A DNA stretch of 64,000 bases, from contig CAWARA010000004.1 of NCBI GenBank assembly GCA_963784195.1, positions 1 through 64,000 on the forward strand. The letters run 5' to 3'. Below, piece by piece: positions 62,921-64,000 of the stretch (positions are counted from its first letter, which is position 1; each line of letters begins with the position of its first letter). The notes below the pieces were generated by a model, which was given only the letters and a program-made list of their open reading frames with translations, did not search any database and was not told where the DNA came from. Origin of the DNA: CAVQAH01 sp963784195. Its GTDB lineage: Bacteria > Acidobacteriota > Vicinamibacteria > Vicinamibacterales > 2-12-FULL-66-21. The position numbers and the translations under genes are program-made.

Positions 62921-62982
62921 CGTGCGACGTGCGACGTGCGACGTGCTCGACGGTGCCACGTGCCACGTGCGACGTGCTAGTG
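62921..62982. repeat. ACGTGCG tandem repeat
   Basis: Repeated GTGCGACGTGCGACG and GTGCCACGTGCC units between the divergent DUF1592 and aldolase genes. No gene is in this 180-bp gap. Confidence 0.6.
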
Positions 62983-63039
62983 CGTGCGTCCGGTCCAGAT
63001 GTGCCAGGGTGGGACAGCGATTAAGGGTGAGTGATTGCG

Positions 63040-63955
63040 ATGAGGTTCAGGTTGGCATCGACTTCTATCGGGACTGTTCTGCTGGCGATGCTCGCGCTGA
63101 CGGCGTCTTTCGGCGCCGCAGGCCAAGCCCAGGCACAACAAGATTGTGGACCTGCTGGCGCGGAACCAGGTTGTTTTCGGGTGGTTCTCGACCGCACGGA
63201 CTCCGGACGCTGCCAAAAAGGCCATCGGTGATGGCCAGATGGACTTCGTGTTCATCAACATGGAGCGTGTGCCGAGCTACCAGCCAGCCGAGGTGAAGGC
63301 GTTCATGCAGACCATGTCCGAGGGCGGGTTGGTCAAGAACCCCAACAGCCTGCCGCTGGCGACGCGACTGCCCATCTTCCACGACGATCCGGTCGCGGCG
63401 CGCCAGCGGACGGCCGAGATGCTGAACCTCGGCGTGCACGCGATCGTGTTCCCGGACATGGAATCTGGCGAGGAAGCGCGTCAGGCGATCGCGGCAATGC
63501 GATACGCACAAAGGGGTTCGAAGTCCCCCGCGCCCGAAGGCGTTCGGGCCGACAGTGTAGGCGACGCGCCAGCCTACTGGGGCCTGCCCGAGAAGGAATA
63601 CCGTCAGAAGGCAGATGTCTATCCCATCAACCCTGACGGCGAGCTCGCCTCGATCTTCATCGTCGAGAGCGTGAAGGGGATCGAGAACAGCCGCGAGATC
63701 ACGCGCGAGCGCCCGACGGTCGCATTCCCGGGTCCGGGGACGCTACGAAGCGTGTTCCAGGGTGATATGGCCAAGGTCGAAAGCGCGATTCAGACCCAGC
63801 TCGCATCGTGCAAGGAATTCAACGTGCCGTGCGGCATCACGGCGAACGTCAACGACATCGAGAAGCGCATCAAGGAAGGCTTCCGGATGATCATCATCTA
63901 CGACCGCGATTATCCGGAGACGATCAAGGCTGGACGCGCGGCCGCCGGGCGCTGA
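63040..63955 (+). CDS. Secreted HpcH/HpaI aldolase-family protein (frameshifted)
   Basis: A signal peptide (TSIGTVLLAMLALTASFGAAG) is followed by a frame break near 63145 and then the aldolase fold: NQVVFGWFSTARTPDAAKKAIG, FVFINMERVP (where the family has the metal-binding DxEH type motif), LNLGVHAIVFPDMESGEEARQAI, DVYPINPDGELASIFIVESVKGI and GITANVNDIEKRIKEGFRMIII. About 304 aa after correction. Family members cleave 2-keto-4-hydroxy acids with a divalent metal; secretion and changes at the substrate-binding Arg make the role of this branch unclear. It is divergent from the DUF1592 operon. Confidence 0.78.
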
Positions 63956-63965
63956 CGCGCCCGAT

Positions 63966-64000
63966 TGGAAATCGGAAATCGGAAATCGGAGATCGGAAAT
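63966..64000. repeat. 8-bp tandem repeat (GGAAATCG), cut by window end
   Basis: The same units as at 42258-42314, including the GGAGATCG variant near the end of the visible copy. Confidence 0.75.

Overview
The window is about 64 kb of high-GC bacterial chromosome. Five large two-module FtsX/MacB-type permeases (the ADOP class, two of them coupled to PadR regulators), Ser/Thr kinases with and without TolB-type propellers, a kinase next to an ECF sigma factor, DUF1552/DUF1592 cytochrome-like genes and VRLKPDATT-type intergenic repeats together point to an acidobacterium, most likely of the Vicinamibacteria (subdivision 6). This is inferred from gene content; no rRNA is present.

Layout. 1-5.4 kb: two tRNA-Arg genes, a kinase/propeller protein and an ADOP permease. 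5.4-12.1 kb: a [2Fe-2S] ferredoxin and a non-homologous end-joining region (LigD polymerase, LigD ligase, Ku) with a TonB-dependent receptor between LigD and Ku. 12.1-15.2 kb: ADOP permease plus PadR. 15.3-17.9 kb: a decayed beta-helix surface protein gene bracketed by a 137-bp direct repeat. 17,940-24,870: a degenerate genomic island in the 3' end of tRNA-His, bounded by an exact 24-bp direct repeat. It carries a truncated tyrosine integrase, a serine-recombinase stub, a DnaA fragment, a TonB-domain lipoprotein, a CpaB mini-operon and several small unknown genes. 25-32.7 kb: diguanylate cyclase, LytS/LytTR two-component pair, a coiled-coil protein, PadR plus ADOP. 33.1-40.6 kb: an eight-gene catabolic cluster for an aromatic acid handled as its CoA thioester, resembling the 2-aminobenzoyl-CoA/salicylyl-CoA type of aerobic pathway. 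40.6-45.3 kb: PhoD phosphatase, ECF sigma factor, kinase, membrane protein, polysaccharide deacetylase. 45.5-50.5 kb: two convergent ADOP permeases separated by a palindromic repeat array. 50.7-57 kb: hydrolase, lipoprotein, metallo-beta-lactamase-fold enzyme, small secreted proteins, a probable M29-like peptidase and an NTR-domain protein. 57-63 kb: a DUF1592-DUF1552-ankyrin operon, then a divergent secreted HpcH/HpaI aldolase-family protein.

Two features cut across the window. First, intergenic DNA is unusually rich in dispersed repeat families. The most striking is a pair of elements (32,755-33,059 and 53,970-54,360) with shared terminal inverted repeats and a shared cloverleaf-like fold, whose 32-bp central stems are unrelated in sequence but keep the same length and a single mismatch at nearly the same place. 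A second family, a roughly 12.5-bp periodic TGAACC repeat, sits just upstream of four start codons. Second, at least twenty single-base frame breaks lie in otherwise well conserved genes, which suggests consensus errors in the assembly as much as real pseudogenes. Genes affected are annotated over their whole span with the break marked.
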